Positions 1-7,133 of a stretch of DNA of 64,000 nt are shown piece by piece; the stretch's first letter is position 1; the number at the start of each line of letters is the position of its first letter. The DNA is from RPQJ01 sp963754535 (GTDB lineage Bacteria; Pseudomonadota; Gammaproteobacteria; Steroidobacterales; Steroidobacteraceae). Made by a program: the position numbers and the translations under genes. The stretch lies in NCBI GenBank assembly GCA_963754535.1, contig CAVWGG010000004.1:1-64000 (forward strand). Direction: 5' to 3'. The notes beneath the pieces are model-generated. The model worked only from the letters and a program-made list of their open reading frames with translations, searched no databases and was not told the origin of the DNA.

Positions 1-231
1 ATCCTGCGGCCAGAGCGTCAGGCCGAAGATGTGGAACTTGCGCGCGGGCAGGTCGAACAGCACCGCCTGGCGTTCGCCCCAGCGAATCCACGGCAGCACG
101 TAGTACAGGCCGAGCAGCGCGAAGACCGCGTAGACGCGGAGCTGCTGGAAGCGGCCCTTGATTTCACGGGGATAGATCTTCTGGCGGGCTGCGTACAGCT
201 CGCCATCGACGGGGGCTTGTGATTCGCTCAT
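1..231 (-). CDS. ccoG: Cytochrome c oxidase accessory protein CcoG, N-terminal part (truncated by window edge)
   Basis: Only the first 77 codons are inside the window. The protein begins MSESQAPVDGELYAARQKIY and continues through a PREIKGRFQQLR block, then a first membrane helix and the WIRWGERQAVLFDLP stretch; this order is typical of CcoG/RdxA/FixG. CcoG is a membrane polyferredoxin that reduces copper for cbb3 oxidase assembly (family knowledge). Its CX2CX2CX3C ferredoxin motifs would lie beyond the edge and cannot be checked. The ATG at 229-231 overlaps the stop of the small upstream membrane gene (ATGA), so the two are probably translationally coupled. It is the last visible gene of the ccoNOQP operon, the usual place for ccoG. 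Confidence 0.9.
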   Translation of the reverse strand, partial: MSESQAPVDGELYAARQKIYPREIKGRFQQLRVYAVFALLGLYYVLPWIRWGERQAVLFDLPARKFHIFGLTLWPQD

Positions 232-551
232 TTGGGACTCCGCGTCCCGTCGTCAGTCCCCTCGTCTGCCGGTTCGGGATGCGCCGTTCGCACCAGGTAC
301 AGTGTCATCAGGCTCGACAGGGCCGCGACCAGCCAGAAGAAGAAGAAGCCGACCGCGTATCCCGTCATGCGTGTCTGGAAAGCCGGTGGCGGGTAATCGT
401 CGTTGCCCACCAGCACCGGGTCGATGAACCCGAAGCACACCATCGTCGCCACGCTCGCGACGAGAAACGACGGCCAGGCCACGATGGCGACGTCCTGTCC
501 GAGACGCGGCCACCGCAACCTGCCCGTGTAATCCTCAGGAGCGCGCCACAC
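228..551 (-). CDS. Small two-helix membrane protein between ccoP and ccoG
   Basis: A 107-residue protein read from a GTG at 549-551, three bases after the ccoP stop and in the same frame as the 3' part of ccoP. Two hydrophobic segments are visible, around residues 22-45 (VAIVAWPSFLVASVATMV) and 64-86 (GYAVGFFFFWLVAALSSLM), joined by a polar loop rich in Asp and Pro; the C-terminus is short and charged. I do not recognise a named family. Position inside the cco operon, with an ATGA overlap with ccoG, suggests a part in oxidase assembly or stability comparable to CcoH/CcoS, but it does not resemble either by eye. The start is uncertain: a downstream TTG is also possible. Confidence 0.7.
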   Translation of the reverse strand: MWRAPEDYTGRLRWPRLGQDVAIVAWPSFLVASVATMVCFGFIDPVLVGNDDYPPPAFQTRMTGYAVGFFFFWLVAALSSLMTLYLVRTAHPEPADEGTDDGTRSPK

Positions 552-554
552 GAC

Positions 555-1455
555 TTACTGGCCGGCCGCGAGCTTCGTGACGTAGGCGGCCAGCAGCTTG
601 ATGCGCTGCTCGCCGAGTTTGTCGCCCCAGGCCGGCATCTGGCCGTTGCGGCCGTTCATGACAGTCTGTTTGAGCGTCGCGGCATCGCCGCCGTACAGCC
701 AGATCTCGTCCGTCAGGTTCGGCGCGCCGAGCAGCGGATTGCCCTTGCCGTCCATGCCGTGGCACGCGGAGCAAAGCGTCTGGAAGTGCACCTGGCCCGC
801 CGCCGCCTTCGTCGCATCGGCCGGCTGGCCGCTCAGTGTCTGCACGTACGCGACGACTTCTTCCACGCCCGGCTCGCCGATCACGGCGGCCCAGGGCGGC
901 ATCGCGGCCACGCGGCCGCCGGCGATGGTCGCGACCACGGTGTCCGCGTCGCTGCCCCATTGCCAGTCGGCATTCGCCAGGTTCGGGAAACCGACGGCGC
1001 CGCCGCCGTCCGAGCCGTGGCACTGCGCGCAGTTCTGCTGGAACAGGTTGTGCGCCGTGGACATCGCCTGCTCGTTGTTCACGAGTTCGGCGACGGGCAG
1101 CGCGGCGAGCGGAGCCAGCAGTTCGGCAGCGCGCTTTCTCCACGGCCGCCCTCTCTTTCTCGTACTGGCCCGCCTGGGTCCAGCCGCCGACGCCGGCGAA
1201 GTTGCCGAGGCCCGGATAGAACGCCAGGTAAAGCAGGCCGAAGGCCACGGTGATGTAGAACAGCCACAGCCACCACTTGGGCAGCGGATTGTTGTACTCA
1301 CGCAGGTCCTTGTCCCAGACATGACCGGTGTCGGCGCCACCGCCGATTTTTTCATTGGCGGCGCGCGGCTTTGCCGTCCAGCGCAGCAGCCAGAGACAGG
1401 CCAGGATGTTTGCGATCGTCAGGATGATGACGAACAGGCTCCAACCACTACTCAT
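555..1455 (-). pseudogene. ccoP: cbb3 oxidase diheme cytochrome c subunit CcoP, interrupted by an apparent +1 frameshift
   Basis: CcoP is the membrane-anchored diheme cytochrome c that passes electrons to the cbb3 catalytic core. The N-terminal part reads from the ATG at 1453-1455 (MSSGWSLFVIILTIANILAC, then WDKDLREYNNPLPKWWLWLF, two membrane helices) for about 109 codons. The rest, with both heme c sites (CAQCH and CSACH) and the end at 555, lies in another frame. Deleting one base near 1128 (the A within ggcagc) restores one open frame of about 299 residues, the normal CcoP length, reading VEKARAELLAPL across the junction. Both halves keep normal codon use, so this is either a sequencing or assembly error or a very recent mutation. 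Start overlaps the ccoQ stop (ATGA). Confidence 0.88.
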
Positions 1456-1622
1456 GGGGTCTTGCTCCCTTGATCTTTTGCGGGCGAATCGTCCTCGAGC
1501 GGCAGGCGCGCCAGCTCGTCGAAATCCGCCTTACGACGTTTGCTGTAGGCCCAGAACACCAGCGCGATAAACGCGACCAGCAGCGCCGCCGTGACCAGTC
1601 CGCGTACCGTGCCGATGTCCAT
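1452..1622 (-). CDS. ccoQ: cbb3 oxidase small subunit CcoQ
   Basis: A 56-residue protein starting MDIGTVRGLVTAALLVAFIA, with one membrane helix (about residues 9-27) followed by WAYSKRRKADFDELARLPL and an acidic tail. That is the standard CcoQ layout: one helix, a basic cytoplasmic turn, then the conserved F(D/E)EAARLPL-like patch. CcoQ stabilises the CcoN-CcoO-CcoP complex (family knowledge). It sits three bases after ccoO and its TGA overlaps the ATG of ccoP, as in most cco operons. Confidence 0.93.
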   Translation of the reverse strand: MDIGTVRGLVTAALLVAFIALVFWAYSKRRKADFDELARLPLEDDSPAKDQGSKTP

Positions 1623-1625
1623 GCC

Positions 1626-2234
1626 TCAGGTTCCCGCCTTGAGGTTCGTACCGAGGCCCTGCAGGTAGGCGATGAGCGCATCGAGTTCCGACTTGCCCGC
1701 GACCGCTGCAGCGGCTCCTGCAATGTCTGCGTCCGTGTAGGGCACGCCGACCATGCGCAGCGCCTCCATCTTCTTCGCCGTGAGCGCGCCGTCGATCTTG
1801 CCGTCGGCCAGCCAGGTGAAGCGCGGCATGTTCGACTCCGGCACGACGTCGCGCGGGTTCAACAGGTGGACGCGGTGCCAGTCGTCCGAGTAGCGGCCGC
1901 CGACGCGCGCGAGGTCGGGCCCCGTGCGCTTCGAGCCGAACTGGAACGGATGGTCGTACACCGACTCGCCTGGCAGCGAATACGGTCCGTAGCGCTCGGT
2001 TTCCGAGCGGAACGGCCGGATCATCTGCGAGTGGCAGAGGTAGCAACCCTCGCGGATATAAACGTCGCGGCCCTCCAGCCGCAGCGCTTCGTAGGGCTTG
2101 ATTCCCGGGGCCGGCTGGGTGACCGACGCCTGGAAATAGAGCGGGACGATTTCGACGAGGCCGCCGACGCTGATCACCAGGGCGATCAGCACGCCGAGCA
2201 CGCCGACTTTCTTTTCTACTGCATCGTGGTTCAT
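1626..2234 (-). CDS. ccoO: cbb3 oxidase monoheme cytochrome c subunit CcoO
   Basis: A 202-residue subunit II of cbb3-type cytochrome c oxidase. One N-terminal membrane anchor (VGVLGVLIALVISVGGLVEI) is followed by VPLYFQ and the periplasmic cytochrome c domain, with a single heme c site in EGCYLCHSQMIRPFRSE, then a DHPFQFGSKRTGPDLARVGG stretch typical of CcoO. A Met in the SNMPRF motif is a likely axial ligand. It accepts electrons from CcoP and delivers them to the CcoN heme b. The ATG at 2232-2234 is 12 bases after the ccoN stop, and the length is normal for the family. Confidence 0.97.
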   Translation of the reverse strand: MNHDAVEKKVGVLGVLIALVISVGGLVEIVPLYFQASVTQPAPGIKPYEALRLEGRDVYIREGCYLCHSQMIRPFRSETERYGPYSLPGESVYDHPFQFGSKRTGPDLARVGGRYSDDWHRVHLLNPRDVVPESNMPRFTWLADGKIDGALTAKKMEALRMVGVPYTDADIAGAAAAVAGKSELDALIAYLQGLGTNLKAGT

Positions 2235-2246
2235 GCGTGATTACCT

Positions 2247-3662
2247 TCAGGCGGGCTGCACGACGGGCGAATCTTCGGTCGTCGTCCTGGCCGCAATCGT
2301 CTTCCAGACGTTGTAGGCCATGAGCAACATGCCCGCGAACACCAGGGTGCCGCCGGCGAGGCGGACCGCGTAGTACGGGTAGGTCGACTTGATCGACTCG
2401 ATGAAGGCGTAGGTGAGCGTGCCGTCCGCGTTCGTCGCGCGCCACATCAGGCCCTGCATCACGCCGGCGATCCACATCGAGGTGATGTAGAGCACCACGC
2501 CGATGGTCGTCGTCCAGAAATGCACGTCGATGAGCTTCGTGCTGTACATCTGCTCGCGCCCGAACAACTTCGGGATCAGCGCGTACATCGTGCCGATCGA
2601 GATCATCGCCACCCAGCCGAGGGCGCCGGAGTGCACGTGGCCGATCGTCCAGTCCGTGTAGTGCGAGAGCGAGTTGACGGTCTTGATCGACATCATCGGA
2701 CCTTCGAAGGTCGACATGCCGTAGAACGAGAGCGAGACGATCATGAACTTCAGGATCGGGTCGGTGCGCAGCTTATGCCAGGCGCCCGAGAGGGTCATGA
2801 TGCCGTTGATCATGCCGCCCCACGACGGCGCCAGCAGGATCAGCGAGAAGACCATGCCGAGCGACTGCGCCCAGTCGGGCAGCGTGGTGTAGTGCAGGTG
2901 GTGCGGGCCGGCCCACATGTACGTGGAGATCAGGGCCCAGAAGTGCACCACGGAGAGCCGGTAGGAATAGACCGGCCTGCCAGCCTGCTTCGGCACGAAG
3001 TAGTACATCATGCCGAGGAACGCCGCGGTCAGGAAGAAGCCGACCGCGTTGTGGCCGTACCACCATTGCACCATCGCATCCACCACGCCGGGGTAGATGC
3101 TGTACGACTTGGTCAGCGTCACGGGAATGGCGAGGCTGTTCGTGATGTGCAGCACGGCGATGGTGATGATGTAGGCGGCGAAGAACCAGTTCGCGACATA
3201 GATGTGCTTCACCTTGCGCAGCGCGACCGTGCCGAAGAACACGATGGCGTATGCGACCCAGACGACCGCGATCAGGATGTCGATCGGCCACTCGAGTTCC
3301 GCGTACTCCTTCGAGGTGGTGATCCCCAGCGGCAGCGTAATCGCCGCCGACAGGATGACCAGCTGCCAGCCCCAGAACGTGAACGCCGCGAGCTTGTCCA
3401 GGAACAGCCGCGTATGGCAGGTGCGCTGCACGATGTAATACGACGTCGCGAACAGCGCCGAGCCGCCGAATGCGAAGATCACCGCGTTGGTGTGCAGGGG
3501 CCGGAGTCGCGAGTAGGACAGGAACGAGTACGGGGGCAGCAGGTCGGGCCACAGCAGTTGCGCCGCGATCAGGACGCCGACGAGCATGCCGACGATTCCC
3601 CAGACCACGGTCATGATCGCGAACTGCCGGACCACCTTGTCGTTGTAGTGAGTGGCCGTCAT
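2247..3662 (-). CDS. ccoN: cbb3-type cytochrome c oxidase catalytic subunit I, CcoN
   Basis: A 471-residue catalytic subunit of the high-affinity cbb3 oxidase, which reduces oxygen to water in the inner membrane. Twelve membrane helices are recognisable. His motifs are in place: LHTNAVIFAFGG near residue 57 (low-spin heme), QWWYGHNAVGFFLT (CuB/cross-linked Tyr region), GPHHLHYT (CuB ligands), and GHVHSGALGW near 343-347 (heme b3 region). It heads the ccoNOQP-x-ccoG operon. The preceding 217 bases up to the divergent stress-protein gene should hold its promoter, but I see no good FNR/Anr box (TTGAT-N4-ATCAA) there, so oxygen control could be distant or use a degenerate site. Confidence 0.98.
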   Translation of the reverse strand: MTATHYNDKVVRQFAIMTVVWGIVGMLVGVLIAAQLLWPDLLPPYSFLSYSRLRPLHTNAVIFAFGGSALFATSYYIVQRTCHTRLFLDKLAAFTFWGWQLVILSAAITLPLGITTSKEYAELEWPIDILIAVVWVAYAIVFFGTVALRKVKHIYVANWFFAAYIITIAVLHITNSLAIPVTLTKSYSIYPGVVDAMVQWWYGHNAVGFFLTAAFLGMMYYFVPKQAGRPVYSYRLSVVHFWALISTYMWAGPHHLHYTTLPDWAQSLGMVFSLILLAPSWGGMINGIMTLSGAWHKLRTDPILKFMIVSLSFYGMSTFEGPMMSIKTVNSLSHYTDWTIGHVHSGALGWVAMISIGTMYALIPKLFGREQMYSTKLIDVHFWTTTIGVVLYITSMWIAGVMQGLMWRATNADGTLTYAFIESIKSTYPYYAVRLAGGTLVFAGMLLMAYNVWKTIAARTTTEDSPVVQPA

Positions 3663-3844
3663 TTTCTTCGGTCGCCTCGGAGAGGATGAGAATGGGTGTC
3701 GTTCAGCCTCAGGGCGCAGAACGGCACGCGAATGCTAAAGATCACACGTGCGAAGGGGCAGTAGGGACAGGAATCAAAGCTTCTACGTATTTTCCGAAGT
3801 GACTTCTCCGCATTGCGGCTCGGGTGGCGGCGTCGCAAAGTGAT

Positions 3845-3860
3845 CGCGCGGCAACGCGCG
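3845..3860 (+). promoter_or_regulatory. Perfect 6-bp hairpin with GCAA tetraloop in the leader of the stress-protein gene
   Basis: CGCGCG-GCAA-CGCGCG ends 19 bases before the start codon at 3880 and just ahead of the ribosome binding site (gggagg). A GNRA tetraloop on a pure GC stem would be very stable in the mRNA leader. A role in mRNA stability or translation is inference only. Confidence 0.35.
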
Positions 3861-3879
3861 TGCCAGCGGGAGGCACACC

Positions 3880-4830
3880 ATGCAACGTCTCGATCGAATC
3901 CTCTCCGTGATCGATCCCACAGTGGATGTGCAGGTCGGTGCCGCGAAGGCGGCGCGACTGGCCCGGTTGAGCGGCGCTTCGCTCGAACTCTTCGCCTGCG
4001 ACTTCGATCCCGCGCTGACGGGACAGCCGTTCTTCGATACCGACACGCTGCGCCGGCTGCGCGAGGAATTCATTGCCGAGCGGGCCGCGTACCTCGAGGA
4101 CCTGGCGGCAGAGTTGCGTGCCGGTGGGCTCGACGTCTCCACCCACGTGCACTGGGACAACCCGCTGTATGAGGGCATCCTGCGCCGGGTTGCCGAATTC
4201 GAGCCGGACCTGGTGATCAAGGACACGCACTACCACTCTTTCCTGCGGCGCGCGCTCTTCACCAACACGGACTGGAACCTGATCCGGCGCTGCCCGGTGC
4301 CGCTGCTGTTGAGCCGGACCGCCGACTGGCCCGCGCAGCCGCGCATCCTTGCGGCGCTCGACCCCGGCCACCACGGCGACAAGCCGGCCGCGCTCGATCA
4401 CGACATCCTCGACGCCGCGCAGTTCCTGGCCCGGGAACTCGACGGAACCGTCGAAGCCGTGCACGCGTTCTTCCCTGCGGCGCTGCTCGCGGCGACCACC
4501 GGATTCGCCGGCGTTCCGCTCGCCCCGGACCTGGGCGTCACGGACCTGCTCGAGACCGAACGCACGCGCGTTGCCGCGGCGGCGCGGGAACTCGCGAAGG
4601 CGCATGGGCTGGCCGACAACTCGGTACGGGTGCTGCAGGGATCTGCGTCCGAAGTGCTGCCGCGTGTCGCCACCGAGGGTGACGTCGATCTCGTCGTGAT
4701 GGGCGCGGTGTCGCGCAGCCGACTGCGCGAGGTGTTCATCGGCAGCACGGCCGAGCGCGTCCTCGATCGGCTGCCCTGCGACGTGCTGGTCATCAGGTCG
4801 GCGGACTTCCGCGAGAAGCTTCCTTTCTAG
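3880..4830 (+). CDS. Tandem-domain universal stress protein (UspE-like)
   Basis: A 316-residue cytosolic protein made of two Usp domains, roughly residues 1-148 and 155-310. The first opens with MQRLDRILSVIDPT and has VIKDTHYH before the second half; the second ends with DLVVMGAVSRSRLREVFIGS followed by TAERVLDRLPCDVLVIR. This G-2x-G-9x-G(S/T)-like ATP-binding pattern and the VLVI(R/K) end are Usp hallmarks. The tandem layout matches E. coli UspE. Usp genes next to cbb3 operons are common in oxygen-limited regulons of Gammaproteobacteria, so it probably acts in low-oxygen or stress survival (inference). The ATG at 3880 has a gggagg ribosome site nine bases upstream. It is divergent from ccoN. 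Confidence 0.93.
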   Translation: MQRLDRILSVIDPTVDVQVGAAKAARLARLSGASLELFACDFDPALTGQPFFDTDTLRRLREEFIAERAAYLEDLAAELRAGGLDVSTHVHWDNPLYEGILRRVAEFEPDLVIKDTHYHSFLRRALFTNTDWNLIRRCPVPLLLSRTADWPAQPRILAALDPGHHGDKPAALDHDILDAAQFLARELDGTVEAVHAFFPAALLAATTGFAGVPLAPDLGVTDLLETERTRVAAAARELAKAHGLADNSVRVLQGSASEVLPRVATEGDVDLVVMGAVSRSRLREVFIGSTAERVLDRLPCDVLVIRSADFREKLPF

Positions 4831-4913
4831 TCTAGGCACCGGATCGCACTTTCGGGCGCGCGCCGTCCCTGCAAGGCAGCCGGACATCACAGTTCCGGCG
4901 CCCGCACGCGCCG

Positions 4914-4919
4914 TATACT
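4914..4919 (+). promoter_or_regulatory. Candidate -10 element (TATACT) very close to the start codon
   Basis: TATACT is the only good -10 in the 98-base gap before the signalling gene at 4929. Its last base is nine bases ahead of the A of the ATG, so transcription from it would begin about 0-4 bases before the start codon and yield an almost leaderless mRNA. No convincing -35 is visible and there is no purine-rich ribosome site, which fits a leaderless reading. Confidence 0.4.
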
Positions 4920-4928
4920 CGGCCCATC

Positions 4929-7022
4929 ATGTCGACTGCCACCGTCCTGCTCATCAGCGCCCAGCCCGCCGACAAGGCACGCCTGGCCGACGCAATGGCC
5001 GCGATCCGCGGCCAGCCGTATCGGCTCGAAGTGGCTTCGTCGCTTGCGGAAGCCCTCAACCGCATCAAGCACGGCCGCATTGACGCGATCATGCTTGAGC
5101 TGGCGCTGCCCGACAGCAATGGCCTCACGACCTTCCTGCGCATCCAGCCGAAGGCGCCGCACGTGCCGATCGTGGTTCTCGTCGGCACGGGAGAGGAAGA
5201 GGTCGGCACCGAAACCGTGTCGCGCGGCGCGCTCGATTTCCTGCAGCGCGACCAGCTCAGTGCGACGCTGGTCGAACGTGTCCTGCGGTACGCGACCGAG
5301 CGCACGCACACGATGCTGGCCTTGAAGGCGTCCGAACAGCGCTATCGCGAGCTTTTCCAGAACGTCACGGCGGGCGTGTTCCAGACGACCGCCGACGGCA
5401 AGTTCATGGCGGCGAATCCGGCGCTCGTGCGCATGCTCGGCTACGACTCCGAGGACGAGCTGCTCGAGCTGGACGTCGCGCGCGACATCTACCTGGACCC
5501 GGACCATCGCGACAACTGGACCAAGTCGATGCAGGAGACCGGCGAAGTCCGCAACGCCGAGCTCGTGCTGAAGCGCAAGGACGGCTCGAAGATCGTCGTG
5601 CTCGAAAATTCGCGCGCGGTGCGCGATGCCGACGGCCGCGCGCTGTTCTACGAAGGCACGCTGACCGACATCACGGCCGCCCATGAACTGTCGCAGCAGC
5701 TGTCGTACGAAGCGAGCCACGACGCCCTGACCGGCCTGTCGAACCGCCGCGAGTTCGAGCTGCGGCTGCAGCGCGCGCTCGAGATGTCGCTGGCGACCGG
5801 GGCAGAGCACGCGATGCTGTACCTCGACCTCGACCGCTTCAAGACGGTGAACGACACCTGTGGCCACGTCGCCGGCGACGAACTGCTGCGCCAGCTTGCT
5901 GAGGTGCTGCAGCAGCGGGTGCGCGCGAATGACGTCGTCGCACGCCTCGGCGGCGACGAATTCGCCGTGTTGCTGCACAACTGCCGCCCCGAGGACGCGC
6001 AGCAGATCGGGGCCAACCTGCTGAAGACGGTCGACGAATTCGAATTCATCTGGGGCACGAATAAATTCACGCTGGGCGTCAGCATCGGCCTGGTCTCGAT
6101 CAACTCGCACTTCAAGCGCCTGACGCAGGTGATGAACGCCGCCGACTCCGCCTGCTACGCGGCGAAGGACGCAGGTCGTCACCGTGTCGCGGTGTACCAG
6201 GAAGACGCGCTGCTGCTCGAGCGGCGCCACGGTGAAATTGAATGGGTGGCGCGCGCGAAACGCGCGCTGGTCGAGAACCGGCTGTTCCTGGAGGCGCAGG
6301 AGATCCGTCCGCTGGGCCAGCCGCCTGGCGCCGCGCCGCGCCTGCCGCATTACGAATTGCTGCTGCGCATGCTCGACGAGTCCGGACGCGTCGTCCCGCC
6401 CGGCGCATTCCTGCCGGCCGTGGAACGCCACAACCTCTCGATCCGCTACGACCGCTGGGTGATCGCCACCGCGATCGAATGGGCGCGGACGCATGCCGAC
6501 GTCTTCAAGCGGATTTCGCGCATTTTCGTCAATCTCTCGCGCGACAGCGTCGCCGATCCCGAAACGGGCGAATTCATCCGCCAGAGCCTCGCGTCCAGCG
6601 GCGTGGATCCCCGTCACATCGGCTTCGAATGCGCCGAAAGCGTCGCAGTGAGCAACCTCGGCAAGGCCAATGCACTGATCATGGCGCTGCGGCGCATGGG
6701 GTGTTCGTTCGCGCTCGACGACTTCGGCAGCGGCGTGTCTTCGTTTGCCTACCTCAAGGCGCTGGGCGTCGACTACCTCAAGATCGACGGCATGTTCGTC
6801 GGCAACCTGTCGCAGGACCGCGTCGATTACGCGATGGTTCGCTCGATCAAGGAGATCGGGCACGTGATGGGCAAGGTGGTCGTGGCCGAGTCGGTCGAAA
6901 GCGAATCCGCGTTGGAGAAACTGCGTGAGATCGGCGTCGACTATGCGCAGGGGTTCGCCGTGAGTCCTCCCAAGGCTCTGGAGGAGATCGGGTCGGTGAG
7001 CGTGGCTGACTTGCTCGCGTAG
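4929..7022 (+). CDS. Pseudo-receiver / PAS / GGDEF / EAL cyclic-di-GMP signalling protein
   Basis: A 697-residue soluble protein. Residues 1-125 form a receiver-like domain in which the phospho-acceptor is Glu57 (IMLELALPDSNG) instead of Asp, so it is probably not phosphorylated. A PAS domain spans about 135-250 (SEQRYRELFQNV to YEGTLTDIT). The GGDEF domain (about 262-425) has an intact GGDEF at 341-345, supporting diguanylate cyclase activity. The EAL domain (about 440-690) has the ELL variant (476-478, YELLLRM) but keeps VNLS, CAES, DDFGSG, LKID, VAES and QGF, the metal and catalytic positions; many gammaproteobacterial ELLLR proteins have this form. It probably makes or degrades c-di-GMP in response to a PAS signal; the net direction cannot be read from sequence. 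Confidence 0.93.
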   Translation: MSTATVLLISAQPADKARLADAMAAIRGQPYRLEVASSLAEALNRIKHGRIDAIMLELALPDSNGLTTFLRIQPKAPHVPIVVLVGTGEEEVGTETVSRGALDFLQRDQLSATLVERVLRYATERTHTMLALKASEQRYRELFQNVTAGVFQTTADGKFMAANPALVRMLGYDSEDELLELDVARDIYLDPDHRDNWTKSMQETGEVRNAELVLKRKDGSKIVVLENSRAVRDADGRALFYEGTLTDITAAHELSQQLSYEASHDALTGLSNRREFELRLQRALEMSLATGAEHAMLYLDLDRFKTVNDTCGHVAGDELLRQLAEVLQQRVRANDVVARLGGDEFAVLLHNCRPEDAQQIGANLLKTVDEFEFIWGTNKFTLGVSIGLVSINSHFKRLTQVMNAADSACYAAKDAGRHRVAVYQEDALLLERRHGEIEWVARAKRALVENRLFLEAQEIRPLGQPPGAAPRLPHYELLLRMLDESGRVVPPGAFLPAVERHNLSIRYDRWVIATAIEWARTHADVFKRISRIFVNLSRDSVADPETGEFIRQSLASSGVDPRHIGFECAESVAVSNLGKANALIMALRRMGCSFALDDFGSGVSSFAYLKALGVDYLKIDGMFVGNLSQDRVDYAMVRSIKEIGHVMGKVVVAESVESESALEKLREIGVDYAQGFAVSPPKALEEIGSVSVADLLA

Positions 7023-7023
7023 C

Positions 7024-7070
7024 GCGGGAGGAAGGGGAGGGAGGTCAGGAAGGGGAGGAAGGACAGGAGA
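7024..7070 (+). repeat. Purine-rich (G/A) tract after the GGDEF-EAL gene
   Basis: Nearly pure G/A on the plus strand, with imperfect repeats of aggaaggggagg separated by single pyrimidines. It follows the stop codon directly and is unlike the mixed GC-rich sequence around it. It does not look coding. Possible triplex- or slippage-prone DNA; function unknown. Confidence 0.6.
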
Positions 7071-7085
7071 GGCCGCGGCGCGGCC
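7071..7085 (+). terminator. GC-only palindrome, possible terminator of the GGDEF-EAL gene
   Basis: GGCCGCG-G-CGCGGCC folds into a compact hairpin (five pairs if a five-base loop is required) and is followed by ATTTATTTGG, a short T-rich stretch. Weak as an intrinsic terminator because the T run is broken by A. Confidence 0.35.
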
Positions 7086-7101
7086 ATTTATTTGGCTATT
7101 G

Positions 7102-7125
7102 TATTAATCAAATGATTGATTAATA
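7102..7125 (+). promoter_or_regulatory. Perfect 10-bp inverted repeat, probable TetR operator
   Basis: TATTAATCAA-ATGA-TTGATTAATA, 24 bp, perfectly symmetrical in the arms and the most AT-rich spot in the region. It lies 8 bp before the proposed GTG start of the TetR-family gene, where an autoregulatory operator overlapping the promoter would be expected. The half-sites are inverted relative to an FNR box, so this is not an FNR site. Confidence 0.75.
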
Positions 7126-7133
7126 TTAGTGGC

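Noticed and set aside
3663..3879. FNR/Anr box upstream of ccoN
   Set aside because: Only half-sites (TTGAT near 3772 on the minus strand) were seen; no full TTGAT-N4-ATCAA match.
4887..6863. Long minus-strand frame opposite the PAS-GGDEF-EAL gene
   Set aside because: No domain signature; mirrors the plus-strand gene in which all GGDEF/EAL motifs are intact.
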